Origin: Campylobacterales bacterium
Lineage (GTDB): Bacteria > Campylobacterota > Campylobacteria > Campylobacterales > Sulfurospirillaceae
Direction of reading: 5' to 3'
Assembly (NCBI GenBank): GCA_016930915.1
Contig: JAFGFU010000005.1
Span: forward strand, 82,401 to 146,400
DNA length: 64,000 bases
Part shown: one piece after another, positions 17,717 through 26,395 of the stretch
Numbering within the stretch: the first letter of the stretch is position 1
Layout: every line of letters begins with the position of its first letter
Translations under genes and position numbers: made by a program
The notes under the pieces: model-generated
Seen by the model: only the letters and a program-made list of their open reading frames with translations
Told to the model about the DNA's origin: nothing
The model's database searches: none

Positions 17717-19660
17717 ATGAAAAAACTCAAAGGATTTCGAGGGAAGTATTTTAGCTTGGCGGCTATTCTTGCTTTAAATACGACCATTGCGATTGCCAGT
17801 GAAGGGCAAAGCGTGGTGGATAATGAAAAGCAACTCTATGCGCCAAAAGCAGAATCTTCATCTGAAACATCAGAGGTACTTGAAGAGACAAGTGCGCCTG
17901 CTGTGGTTATCTCGAAAAAAATTAAAACGCAAAAGTCTGAAGTTTATTCTGCTTCTAAATCTCTGGTCAGCGCGACCAACGTGACTGATAATGTGAGCAT
18001 TATCACCTCCGAAGAACTCTCCCAAAAAGGCATTTCAACTGTCACTGAGGCGTTAAATACCATTCCTGGTATTAGTATTACCACGCAAGGTGGAAAAGGT
18101 ACACTCTCAAGTGTTTTTATGCAAGGTATGGCAAATAAATATACACTTGTAATGGTAGATGGCATTCGTTATAACGACCCTAGTAATAGCTCAGGTGCTG
18201 ATTTTAGCAATCTTTTAGTGGGTGATATAGAGCGTATAGAGGTCATAAAAGGAGCGCAAAGTGGTGTGTGGGGAGCAGATGCTGCTGCAGGTGTGATTAA
18301 CATCATTACTAAAAGTGCCTCAAAAGGAACACATGGAAGTGCGGGCATTGAGCTAGGAAGTTATGGGCATAAAAGTTTTAATACCTCTCTTTCCCATAAA
18401 ACCGATAGATTTGACGCCATACTCTCTGTTCAACGTGTTATAGAGGATGGATTTAGTGCACAAGCACCTTGGCGAAAAGATATTGACAATTACGAAGATG
18501 ATGCGTACCGAAATACGACAATCAATTTAAAAAGTGGGTATTGGATAAATGATTCCAATCGTATTGAAGCAGGGTATCATGACATTAATGCTTTAAGCAG
18601 TTATGATGGTTTTCTAGCACCCAATAGCACACAGCATAGTGACTTAAAACAGCGTTCAGGCTATCTGAGCTATAAATATTTTATTGCGAATCATGCCATA
18701 GAGACAACGCTCTCTAAAAGTACCTTTGAAAGAAAAGAATTAGAAGCTTCAAACTCTTATGATGTTAAAAATTATGAAGCAGAAGTCCCGTCCATAGAAA
18801 TGAAAGATACATGGAAATATTATGACAATGGAACGCTTGTTTTTGGGGGAACCTATGAAAAACGTGACCTTGATATTGAGTACGTGGCACAACCAAAAGA
18901 GTCGTTAGAGGAAAATTCCAAAGCACTTTATATCAATAATACTAATAAATTTGGGAAGGTTGTTTTAACAGAAGCCCTTCGCTATGATAAATACAGTGAT
19001 TTTGATGATAAAACGACTGGCAAAGTGGGTGTAAAATATCTATTTAGCAATGATTTTAATATTTATACAAACTATGGAACGGCTTATAAAATACCAAATG
19101 TCTGGGAACTTATGTATAGCAATGGGGAGTTAAAACCTGAAAATATTCAAAGTTTTAATGTAGGGTTGCAGTATGCTGGGCTAAGCATTAATCTCTTTAG
19201 AAATGAAATCGAAGATATGATTAGCTGGGATAGTGCAACATGGAACAATAAAAATATTGATGGTACATCGGTTCTTAAAGGCATTGAAATTTCCTATGAA
19301 CAACTGTTGTTTCAATCTCTCTTAGCAGGTGCGAACTATACTTATGTGGATGCCAAAGATGAAGATGGCGATAGATTGGTGAATCGACCACGCTATCAAA
19401 CAACACTTTATGCTACGTATATGCCAATTAAACAAATTGCATGGAATATTAATGGAACATACATTGGTTCACGAGAAGATTCTTCAACCAATGAGACGGG
19501 AAACTATTTTGTTGCGAATACAAAGCTGACCTATCATATCACCAAAGATGTAGATGTGTATGTGAAAGTCAATAACCTTTTTGACCGCTATTATCAGAGC
19601 GTTTATGGTTATGCATCTGCGGAGAGAAGTTATTATGCGGGTATTCAGGCGAAATTCTAA
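17717..19660 (+). CDS. TonB-dependent outer membrane receptor
   Basis: The 647-residue outer membrane receptor has a signal peptide (MKKLKGF, then a hydrophobic run ending AIAS). The plug domain near residues 90-200 contains VTEALNTIPGISI and IERIEVIKGAQSGVWGADA. The rest is a beta barrel closing with YYAGIQAKF, whose terminal Phe is the BamA-recognition residue. The architecture is BtuB/CirA-like. The substrate could be a siderophore, haem or a corrinoid; nothing nearby decides. AAGGAGA precedes the ATG. The next small membrane gene overlaps its stop by one base, so they may work together. Confidence 0.88.
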   Translation: MKKLKGFRGKYFSLAAILALNTTIAIASEGQSVVDNEKQLYAPKAESSSETSEVLEETSAPAVVISKKIKTQKSEVYSASKSLVSATNVTDNVSIITSEELSQKGISTVTEALNTIPGISITTQGGKGTLSSVFMQGMANKYTLVMVDGIRYNDPSNSSGADFSNLLVGDIERIEVIKGAQSGVWGADAAAGVINIITKSASKGTHGSAGIELGSYGHKSFNTSLSHKTDRFDAILSVQRVIEDGFSAQAPWRKDIDNYEDDAYRNTTINLKSGYWINDSNRIEAGYHDINALSSYDGFLAPNSTQHSDLKQRSGYLSYKYFIANHAIETTLSKSTFERKELEASNSYDVKNYEAEVPSIEMKDTWKYYDNGTLVFGGTYEKRDLDIEYVAQPKESLEENSKALYINNTNKFGKVVLTEALRYDKYSDFDDKTTGKVGVKYLFSNDFNIYTNYGTAYKIPNVWELMYSNGELKPENIQSFNVGLQYAGLSINLFRNEIEDMISWDSATWNNKNIDGTSVLKGIEISYEQLLFQSLLAGANYTYVDAKDEDGDRLVNRPRYQTTLYATYMPIKQIAWNINGTYIGSREDSSTNETGNYFVANTKLTYHITKDVDVYVKVNNLFDRYYQSVYGYASAERSYYAGIQAKF

Positions 19661-20220
19661 TGAAACTGCACCTACGTTTTTACCTATGGTATAAGCTTCT
19701 TAACTCTTTCTTTTTTGGCATGGCGGTGGGGAGTGTTTTTGTGCTCTACACACCGCTTGAGCCTTCAGTATTTTCATTAGGAGGTATTGGGCTTGCCATA
19801 GGTTTACTCGTAGTGGCTAAAAAATACGAAAAGATGATGAATCTTTTTGTATTTTTCGCTGTGACTTTAATGGTAGAAGCTATTGCTTTGCTTATTATTT
19901 TTTCAGTGTTGTGTTTTAATATTTCTTATGCCAATGCACTGTTTATTTATAGTGCGTATCAGATTACCTTTATTTTTGGTAATTATTTGATGCGAATGGA
20001 AACGTTGGTTTTGAAAAAAACAGTACTCCTTTCTTTTGCCGATGTGATGAAACAAAAGGGATATTTGTTGGGTATGGTCGCTTCTTATCTCTTTTATAAA
20101 GCGATTGGCTTTTTGGGCATTGTAGACAAACAGACACAAGTTTATTTTTTACATGTAGGACTTTTGTGTGTACAACTTTTGATTCTTTTCCTCGTTTTTA
20201 AAGCATTTCGCTTACGATAG
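19660..20220 (+). CDS. Hypothetical multi-pass membrane protein
   Basis: The 186-residue protein has about five to six hydrophobic segments (for example SFFFGMAVGSVFVLY, GIGLAIGLLVV, LFVFFAVTLMVE, and a C-terminal LLCVQLLILFLVF). I recognise no family motif. Its ATG shares one base with the stop of the TonB receptor gene, which suggests co-translation and perhaps a role in handling the same imported ligand. It ends at 20220, with the acyl-CoA synthetase start 43 bp further on. Confidence 0.65.
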   Translation: MKLHLRFYLWYKLLNSFFFGMAVGSVFVLYTPLEPSVFSLGGIGLAIGLLVVAKKYEKMMNLFVFFAVTLMVEAIALLIIFSVLCFNISYANALFIYSAYQITFIFGNYLMRMETLVLKKTVLLSFADVMKQKGYLLGMVASYLFYKAIGFLGIVDKQTQVYFLHVGLLCVQLLILFLVFKAFRLR

Positions 20221-20263
20221 TCTTCTCTTTTAGGTACAATAAGGAAGATTTTTACTAAAGGGA

Positions 20264-22159
20264 TTGTGCTTGCATTGTGCTGAAAATACACTGTTTCATA
20301 TGTTTCTTAGAACCTATGAAGACCATAAAGAAAAAAAAGCTTTTATTTACAAAGTTGCCCAACAAGAATTTGACGTTAGTTACGAAAAGTTGTTTGAAGA
20401 TGTTTTGGTACTTGCTCGTGCGTTTAAAGCCAAAAAAATTACAAAAAATTCCAAAGTGATGTTTGTATGCGATAACCGCTATGAGTGGATGGTAACAGAT
20501 TTAGCACTGGTCTCATTAGGGGCTATCAGTATTCCTAGAGGGTGCGATACACCATCGCAAGAGTTAGCATTTATCTTAAATCACTCAGGTGCGGAGTTTT
20601 TTATTGTCGAAAACGAGCAAATGTATCAGCGTTATGAGGCAATTCTTCCTCTCTCTTTAGAGGCAATTTTTATTGTTGAGGCACCCAGCGTACACTCTTT
20701 TTTAAGTAATCTTTACTCCTATCAGGATATTTTAAAAGACAGAGCCATTCATACGGATGAAGTGGAAGCCTTTATTCAAAGCAAAGAAGCGCTGGATGAA
20801 GAAGATATTGTCACCATTATTTATACCTCAGGTACGACTGGAACACCAAAAGGCGTTCCTTTAAGTCATAAAAACATTATGTACAATGTACGAGAAATTC
20901 CGCCACTCATTGCGCTTCAAAGTACGGATATGTGGGTCTCTATTTTACCCTCATGGCATATTTTTGAGCGGGCGGCGGAGTATGTGGCACTTTCCCGTGG
21001 GTGCTGTACGGTCTATTCGACCATTAAAACTTTTGCAGCGGATTTGGAGCAGTATAAGCCGACTATCGTAGCAACCGTTCCTAGGCTTTGGGAGTCTATG
21101 TATACAAAGATTAATACCACGCTGGAAAAAACTGACGCAAAAAAAGCCAAAATTTTTAAAAAACTTATTGCAATTTCTGTTGCCTACAAACGTTCAAAAC
21201 GTGTCATAGATGACGAACTTCCCTGTTTTAAAACCCCCTCATTTCTTTTTACATGTAAAGAAAAAATCGTGGCATATTTGACCTGTTTTTTCCTGTATCC
21301 TTTTTATAGCATCGCTCAGAAAAAATTAGCCCTTGTGCAAGAAAAGTTTGGAGGTAGACTTCGTTTGGCAGTGAGTGGGGGTGGGGCGTTGCCTGATTTT
21401 TTAGATGCGTGGATTGATGCGATTGGTATTCGTATTGTGAATGCGTATGGTATGAGTGAGTGTGCGCCTGTTATTTCAGGTCGTGCGCTTCAGTGCAATA
21501 CCTTCTCTACCTTGGGACTTCCTGTGGAGGGAACCACGCTTAAGATTGTCTCTAAAGAGGGTGAGCAATTAGGAGCAGGTGACGTTGGTGAGATTTGGGT
21601 CAAGGGTGATCAGGTGATGCATGGATACTACAATAACCCTGAAGAGAATGCTAAAAGTTTCAGCGAAGATGGTTTCTTTAAAACTGGAGATTTGGGGAAA
21701 TTAACCCTTAAAGGGGAGCTTGTCATCACGGGACGTTCAAAAGAGATTATTGTTCTTGCTAATGGTGAAAATGTTGATCCCTCCCGCATTGAATCGACCC
21801 TCTCCATGTTGCCATTTATTAGCGATGCTATCTTGGTTGGGCACACTAAAAAAGGTTTGGGTGCGCTGATTGTGCCTGATTTTGAAAAACTTAAAGAGTA
21901 TGTCGCCTGTCATTTTGATAAGGCTGTGAATACGATTGAACAGGTTATGGAAGACAAGCAAATTATTGCTAAAATTAAAGGCGAGATGAATGATTTATTG
22001 CATCAAAAAGATGGATTTAAGCCTTTTGAAAAGCTGCAAAATATTCATTTTCTTGAACAAGAATTTAGTGTGGGTGAAGAACTTACCAATACACTAAAGA
22101 AAAAACGTCATGTAATTGAAAAAAAATATAAAGAGATTATCGATAAGTTTATACATTAA
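20264..22159 (+). CDS. Long-chain-fatty-acid-CoA ligase-like AMP-binding enzyme
   Basis: The 631-residue ligase would activate fatty acids to acyl-CoA via acyl-AMP. The TTG start at 20264 has AAAGGG just upstream; ATG 20300 is an alternative without a ribosome site. Motifs are IIYTSGTTGTPKGVPLSHKN near residue 185, VNAYGMSECAPV (A5), and KTGDLGKL with ITGRSKEIIVLANGENV (A7-A8). Eukaryote-like long-chain synthetases share the long linker seen near residues 290-360. A TACATGTA site at 21250 encodes Phe-Thr-Cys-Lys in that linker. The next gene starts 9 nt after its stop. Confidence 0.88.
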   Translation: MCLHCAENTLFHMFLRTYEDHKEKKAFIYKVAQQEFDVSYEKLFEDVLVLARAFKAKKITKNSKVMFVCDNRYEWMVTDLALVSLGAISIPRGCDTPSQELAFILNHSGAEFFIVENEQMYQRYEAILPLSLEAIFIVEAPSVHSFLSNLYSYQDILKDRAIHTDEVEAFIQSKEALDEEDIVTIIYTSGTTGTPKGVPLSHKNIMYNVREIPPLIALQSTDMWVSILPSWHIFERAAEYVALSRGCCTVYSTIKTFAADLEQYKPTIVATVPRLWESMYTKINTTLEKTDAKKAKIFKKLIAISVAYKRSKRVIDDELPCFKTPSFLFTCKEKIVAYLTCFFLYPFYSIAQKKLALVQEKFGGRLRLAVSGGGALPDFLDAWIDAIGIRIVNAYGMSECAPVISGRALQCNTFSTLGLPVEGTTLKIVSKEGEQLGAGDVGEIWVKGDQVMHGYYNNPEENAKSFSEDGFFKTGDLGKLTLKGELVITGRSKEIIVLANGENVDPSRIESTLSMLPFISDAILVGHTKKGLGALIVPDFEKLKEYVACHFDKAVNTIEQVMEDKQIIAKIKGEMNDLLHQKDGFKPFEKLQNIHFLEQEFSVGEELTNTLKKKRHVIEKKYKEIIDKFIH

Positions 22160-22168
22160 GGATAAACA

Positions 22169-23566
22169 ATGGCAAATGTAACATCATACGGTGGTGCTTC
22201 TATGGTGACGGGGTCATGTCATCTGGTGGAAATTCGCTCTATTAAAATTTTAATTGATTGTGGGATGATTCAAGGTGAATTGTGGCAGGAGAACTATCAG
22301 CCTTTTGGATTTGAAGCTTCAAAAATTGATTATTTGATTTTAACCCATGCTCATACCGACCATATAGGGCGTGTTCCAAAGCTTGTTAAAGAAGGATTTC
22401 GTGGAGAGATTATTGCCACAGAAGCGACCTTGGATATTGCGTATATTATGCTGCTTGATAGTGCTGTTTTATTGATGGAAGAGTATGAAACACAGCTAAG
22501 AAAAGCACTTCGAAGAGGGGATGAGGCTTTGGTTCAGGAGCCTTTGTATACCAAAGAGCATGTAGAGCAAGTTTTTGCTAAAAAAAGACGCTATGCCCAT
22601 TATGATGAAAAAATTAAAATTGCTCCTTTTTTAGAACTCAGCTTTCACAATGCAGGGCATATTATGGGCAGTGCTTATCTTTCTCTTTTCTTTAAAGAAG
22701 AGAATGGTGAAGAGAAGCGTGTGGTGTTTTCGGGTGATTTGGGCAGTAAAAATCGTCTTTTGCTCAATCAACTCACACCTCTGCGTCAGGCGAATACTCT
22801 TTTTATTGAATCAACCTATGGTGATAGAGAACATCGCCCACTCAAGGAAAGCATTAAAGAGTTTAACGAAGTGATTGTTCAAACTTTGCAAGAGGGTGGA
22901 AATGTTGTGATTCCTTCTTTTGCCTTAGAGCGTACACAAGAGATTTTGTGGCTACTGCATCAGATGCATCAAGAAGGATTGTTGCAGAATTGTCATGTTT
23001 TTTTAGACAGTCCTTTAGCCATCGAAGCAACGAAGATTTATCATAAGTATCCCTCAGAGCTTAATAAAGAATTGGGTTTACATGTAAGCTTAGGGGATGA
23101 TCCTTTTTCTTTTCCCCAATTGCATTTAACTCAGCGCAGAAAAGATTCTATGGAGATTAATGACGTAGAAAAAAAGGCGATTATTATTGCTGGAAGTGGT
23201 ATGTGTACGGGAGGAAGGGTGTTACACCATTTGAAGCAACGTATTTGGAATCCAAAAAATGCTGTTGTTTTTGTAGGGTTTCAAGTAAAAGGTACGCTGG
23301 GGCGTGACATTGTGGATGGAGAGCAATTTATTCGTATTTATGGGGAAGAGATTAAAGTGCGTGCAAAAATTCATACGATTAATGGATTTTCAGCCCATGC
23401 AGATAGATCGGATATGCTCCAATGGATTCAAAAGATGCAAGGTTTAGAGCATATTTATTTGATTCATGGCGAGCCTGATAAATTGGAACTTTTTAAAGTT
23501 TATTTGAAAGAAAATACAGAGAGTAAAGTGCATATTGTCAAGAAAAATGAGACGATTTATGTTTAG
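22169..23566 (+). CDS. Metallo-beta-lactamase/beta-CASP hydrolase (CPSF/YSH1-like)
   Basis: The 465-residue MBL-fold protein has the metal-binding LTHAHTDHIGRVP motif near residue 55, HNAGHIMGSAY near 160, FSGDLGSKNR near 190 and a beta-CASP insertion (FIESTYGDR, SFALERTQEIL). MCTGGRVLHHLK and the KARMO-type INGFSAHADR and IHGE motifs complete the active site. This architecture is that of RNA-processing exonucleases related to CPSF73. The cellular substrate in bacteria is not settled. It has AAGGATAAACA before ATG and probably forms an operon with the ligase upstream. Confidence 0.88.
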   Translation: MANVTSYGGASMVTGSCHLVEIRSIKILIDCGMIQGELWQENYQPFGFEASKIDYLILTHAHTDHIGRVPKLVKEGFRGEIIATEATLDIAYIMLLDSAVLLMEEYETQLRKALRRGDEALVQEPLYTKEHVEQVFAKKRRYAHYDEKIKIAPFLELSFHNAGHIMGSAYLSLFFKEENGEEKRVVFSGDLGSKNRLLLNQLTPLRQANTLFIESTYGDREHRPLKESIKEFNEVIVQTLQEGGNVVIPSFALERTQEILWLLHQMHQEGLLQNCHVFLDSPLAIEATKIYHKYPSELNKELGLHVSLGDDPFSFPQLHLTQRRKDSMEINDVEKKAIIIAGSGMCTGGRVLHHLKQRIWNPKNAVVFVGFQVKGTLGRDIVDGEQFIRIYGEEIKVRAKIHTINGFSAHADRSDMLQWIQKMQGLEHIYLIHGEPDKLELFKVYLKENTESKVHIVKKNETIYV

Positions 23567-23589
23567 TTTTATTAGTTTAGAACTTTTTT

Positions 23590-23762
23590 AAGAGAAGCAG
23601 AGTATAGTTTGCTTGAACAGACTTCTTGTAAAACGCATTTTGTAAGAAGGAAAAGCACCAAGGGTGCGTGGGGCATTCCGCCGAGGAAAACCCAGTGTTA
23701 ACATAGCCTTTAGAGCTTTGCTTTAAAGGTGTGTCGAGAGTTCTGAAAGAACTCTAATAAAA
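23590..23762 (+). ncRNA. Structured 5' leader of unknown class (riboswitch-like candidate)
   Basis: This 170-nt stretch can form several hairpins: CTTCTT (23622-23627) with AAGAAG (23644-23649) extended by G-T pairs, GCACC (23655-23659) with GGTGC (23663-23667), CCTTTA (23707-23712) with TAAAGG (23724-23729), and GAGTTC (23738-23743) with GAACTC (23749-23754). The unpaired middle (GGGGCATTCCGCCGAGG) is GC-rich against an AT-rich background. It ends 8 bp before an ideal AAGGAGGT ribosome site. I could not match it to TPP, SAM, cobalamin, c-di-GMP, fluoride or SRP/tmRNA consensus from memory. Confidence 0.5.
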
Positions 23763-23774
23763 AAGGAGGTTCTC

Positions 23775-24056
23775 ATGCAGATTAATTCAAATGCGATGAT
23801 GGCAATGTCAAGCTGGATGGGGAATAGCGCTCATAATGTTGTTAATGTGAATACAGAAGAGTTTAAAGCAACACAAACAACTATTACAAACGAAAATGAT
23901 GCAGTTGTGGCGCGGAGTGCTCAAACTCAGAATAGTACCGATTTAGCGACTGAGTTTACAGACCAAATCTCACTCGAAACGGCTTTTGAAGCGAATACAA
24001 AACCCATTCAAGCTCAAGATGAAATGCTCGGTACTTTGCTGGATATGAAAGCATAA
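23775..24056 (+). CDS. Mini flagellar rod/hook-like protein
   Basis: The 93-residue protein follows AAGGAGGT. Its N-terminal MSSWMGNSAHNVVNVNTEEF resembles the ANNIANVNTxGF helix of flagellar rod and hook proteins. Its C-terminal SLETAFEANTKPIQAQDEML resembles their conserved C-terminal helix (RAFEANxKxxxxxDEML). The middle domain of normal FlgB/C/F/G/E is missing, so only the two D0-type helices remain. It may assemble with the rod or act as an export or checkpoint factor; this is inference. No other flagellar gene is nearby, and a structured leader precedes it. Confidence 0.7.
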   Translation: MQINSNAMMAMSSWMGNSAHNVVNVNTEEFKATQTTITNENDAVVARSAQTQNSTDLATEFTDQISLETAFEANTKPIQAQDEMLGTLLDMKA

Positions 24057-24060
24057 AACG

Positions 24061-25080
24061 CTAAATAATTAGCATCGCATCGCCGTAAGAGAAGAAGCGG
24101 TATTTTTCTTTTACGGCTTCTTCATATAATTCTAGCGTTTTTTCAATTCCTATAAACGAAGCAACCAACATGATGAGTGTTGATTTGGGAAGATGAAAAT
24201 TGGTTAAAAGATGATTGACACGTAAGGGTGGATTGTTGGGATGTAAGAAAAGATTGCATTTTCCTAGAGGCTCTTTGGCTCTTGCATAGTATTCAACACT
24301 TCGAGTCACGGTTGTCCCCACTGCAAGAAGGGGCTTTTGGGAGTCTATGAGTTTACATGTAAGTTCTGGAATAGCATAGATTTCTGAGTGCATAACATGT
24401 TCTAAAATATGTTCCGCTTCAACAGGTTTAAATGTTCCTGCCCCTACATGTAAGGTTAAGAAATGCGTTTCATAATGCTCTTTAAGTGCTCCAAACATGC
24501 TGTCTGTAAAGTGAAGAGACGCAGTAGGCGCTGCTACAGCACCTTGTTCTTTGGCAAAAACCGTTTGATAATCTATTGTATCTTCTCGTGTATCTTCACG
24601 TTTAATGTAAGGTGGCAGAGGAATATGCCCAATCGTCTCTAAACTATCAAAAAGTGCTTGCGTATGCAGTGCTTTCTTCTCTTTAAAAAAGGCAACAATA
24701 CGTGTGCCATCTTCTTTAAGTTCAATAACTTCTGCTTCTAGTGCTTGATCAAAATGAAGTTTCATTCCTTTTTTAACACGACCTCTAATATAAACAGAGT
24801 AAAAATTTTCATGTAAGGGGGCATTTAAGAGCAGTTCAATTTCACCACCACTCTCTTTTTTCCCAAAAACACGTGCTTTAACAACTTTTGTATCATTAAG
24901 AAGCACCGCTATGTTTTGAGGTAAATAATGAAATAGCTCTTTAAAAAGGGTATGGGTCACTGTGCCATTTTGTCGATTAAACACCAAGAGTTTCGCCTCA
25001 TCCCGTGGTTCAACAGGATGGGTGGCAATGAGCTCTGGAGGAAGCGTGTAGTCATAAGTGGATTTTAGAAGCGGATCGAT
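24061..25080 (-). CDS. queA: S-adenosylmethionine:tRNA ribosyltransferase-isomerase QueA, apparent ATC start
   Basis: QueA makes epoxyqueuosine in tRNA using SAM as ribosyl donor. The body is clear: LLNDTKVVKARVFGKK, LHVGAGTFKPVEAE and LTNFHLPKSTLIMLVASF. The conserved N-terminus (DPLLKSTYDYTLPPELIATH) is encoded upstream of the first ordinary start codon, GTG 24987. It can only begin at ATC 25078-25080, which has GAGGA at ideal spacing and follows the tatC stop (TAA) after GCC. The resulting length of 339 is normal. So either AUC is used or the base call is wrong. Confidence 0.88.
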   Translation of the reverse strand: MDPLLKSTYDYTLPPELIATHPVEPRDEAKLLVFNRQNGTVTHTLFKELFHYLPQNIAVLLNDTKVVKARVFGKKESGGEIELLLNAPLHENFYSVYIRGRVKKGMKLHFDQALEAEVIELKEDGTRIVAFFKEKKALHTQALFDSLETIGHIPLPPYIKREDTREDTIDYQTVFAKEQGAVAAPTASLHFTDSMFGALKEHYETHFLTLHVGAGTFKPVEAEHILEHVMHSEIYAIPELTCKLIDSQKPLLAVGTTVTRSVEYYARAKEPLGKCNLFLHPNNPPLRVNHLLTNFHLPKSTLIMLVASFIGIEKTLELYEEAVKEKYRFFSYGDAMLII

Positions 25081-25083
25081 GGC

Positions 25084-25845
25084 TTAGTCCTCTTCTTTTA
25101 TTTCTTCATCAGTATTTTCACTCTCTTCTTCACTCGGTACATAAGGATTGACGGCTTTGGCAACTAAAATGGAAATACCATATAAAATAATCAGCGGAGC
25201 TGCCATCAAAAACTGAGAAAGAACATCAGGAGGTGTGAGCATTGCTGCTAAAATAAAAATAATAATAATGGCATAGCGAAAAAATTCTTTTAATCCCTTA
25301 TCATCAACTAAGCCTAATTTTGCAAAGAAAAAGATGATGACAGGCATTTCAAAAGAAAGACCAAATCCCACTAAAATTTTGGTAAAAAACCCAACATATT
25401 CACCAATGCTCGGCAGAGCTGTAAAAAGTGCGCTACCGAAGCCAATAAGAAAAGCAAAGGCTAAAGGAACAACAATGTAGTAACAAAAAGCCGCTCCCAT
25501 TAAAAACATTAACGTGGCAGCAGATACAAAAGGAATCACAAGGCGTTTTTCATTGTCATAGAGTCCTGGTGCCACAAAGAGCCAAAATTGCCAAAAGATA
25601 ACAGGCAAAGAGACAATAAAGCCTGCAAAAAATGCTACTTTCATAGCAGTAAAGAAAGGTTCTTGAACACCCGTAAAAATAACACTACTTCCCGCAGGTA
25701 AAACTTCTTTTAGTGGTGCAATCATCCAATCTAAAATGGGTTGCCAAAAAGAAAAACAGACCAAGAACATAACAATAACAACGGCTAAAGAGATGCTAAG
25801 GCGCTTACGAAGTTCTGCTAAATGGGGTTTTAACTCATCAAACAT
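25084..25845 (-). CDS. tatC: Sec-independent protein translocase subunit TatC
   Basis: The 253-residue polytopic inner-membrane receptor of the twin-arginine pathway has about six transmembrane helices. The N-terminal HLAELRKRL signature, the VFTGVQEPFFTAMKVA periplasmic loop and FGLSFEMPV are family hallmarks. An acidic C-terminal tail (EEESENTDEEIKEED) is longer than usual. It overlaps tatB by one base and is followed by queA after 3 nt. Tat export fits the Tat-type signal on the flavocytochrome FccA-like protein in this window. tatA is not seen here. Confidence 0.95.
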   Translation of the reverse strand: MFDELKPHLAELRKRLSISLAVVIVMFLVCFSFWQPILDWMIAPLKEVLPAGSSVIFTGVQEPFFTAMKVAFFAGFIVSLPVIFWQFWLFVAPGLYDNEKRLVIPFVSAATLMFLMGAAFCYYIVVPLAFAFLIGFGSALFTALPSIGEYVGFFTKILVGFGLSFEMPVIIFFFAKLGLVDDKGLKEFFRYAIIIIFILAAMLTPPDVLSQFLMAAPLIILYGISILVAKAVNPYVPSEEESENTDEEIKEED

Positions 25846-26276
25846 TAGACATTTTCCTCTTTTTTAGTTTCTGCTACAAGGGGGGAAGGGGTGGGTGTTA
25901 CTAGTGTGGTTGGTTCTATGGGTGTTGTAATTGACTCAAAAGAGGTACTCTCTTTGACACTGTTTTCTAACTCTTTTAAGGAGTCAGTAACCCCTTGTGT
26001 TGTTTTTTTAATCTCTTCAAGTTCATCAAAGGTAATCACTTTTTTTGCGCTGGTGGCTGCTTCATCTAGCTTTTTTTTATAGGTAAGTGCTTCTTCTTTA
26101 AGTTCTTGAATTTTCATCTCTTGTTCAAAAGAGCTTTTGACATCATTAATGCTGTTCTTAAATGATTTGAAAAATTTTGCACCTTTTACCATTGCATCAG
26201 GAAGTTTTTCAGGACCTAAAAATAAAATAGCAATAATCGCAATGACGAGGATTTCAGAAAAACCTAGACCAAACAT
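25845..26276 (-). CDS. tatB: Sec-independent protein translocase subunit TatB
   Basis: The 143-residue TatA/B-family protein has one N-terminal membrane helix (MFGLGFSEILVIAIIAILFL), the conserved GPEKLP hinge and an amphipathic helix (KGAKFFKSFKNSIND). Then comes a charged coiled region and a Pro/Thr-rich tail. The GF-SE start, with Glu at residue 8, and the length favour TatB over TatA. GAGG precedes the ATG. It is the first gene of tatB-tatC-queA, divergent from the GGDEF/EAL gene. Confidence 0.92.
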   Translation of the reverse strand: MFGLGFSEILVIAIIAILFLGPEKLPDAMVKGAKFFKSFKNSINDVKSSFEQEMKIQELKEEALTYKKKLDEAATSAKKVITFDELEEIKKTTQGVTDSLKELENSVKESTSFESITTPIEPTTLVTPTPSPLVAETKKEENV

Positions 26277-26349
26277 AAACGACCGCCTCAGAAGTGAATT
26301 TTAAGTTTGAATCTTAGCTGAATTTTTATCAAAATAATATAAATATCTG

Positions 26350-26355
26350 TATAAT
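26350..26355 (+). promoter_or_regulatory. -10 box for the GGDEF/EAL gene
   Basis: TATAAT within CTGTATAATAG lies 41 bp upstream of the ATG at 26396, which has AAGGAGAA. The TG two bases before it makes it an extended -10. Confidence 0.6.
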
Positions 26356-26395
26356 AGACTCATGGATGTAGCGATATGTTAAGGAGAATAAGCTT

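Noticed and set aside
23590..23762. tRNA, SRP RNA or tmRNA in the structured leader
   Set aside because: No acceptor stem with CCA-type end, T-loop, SRP tetraloop motif or tag frame could be found.
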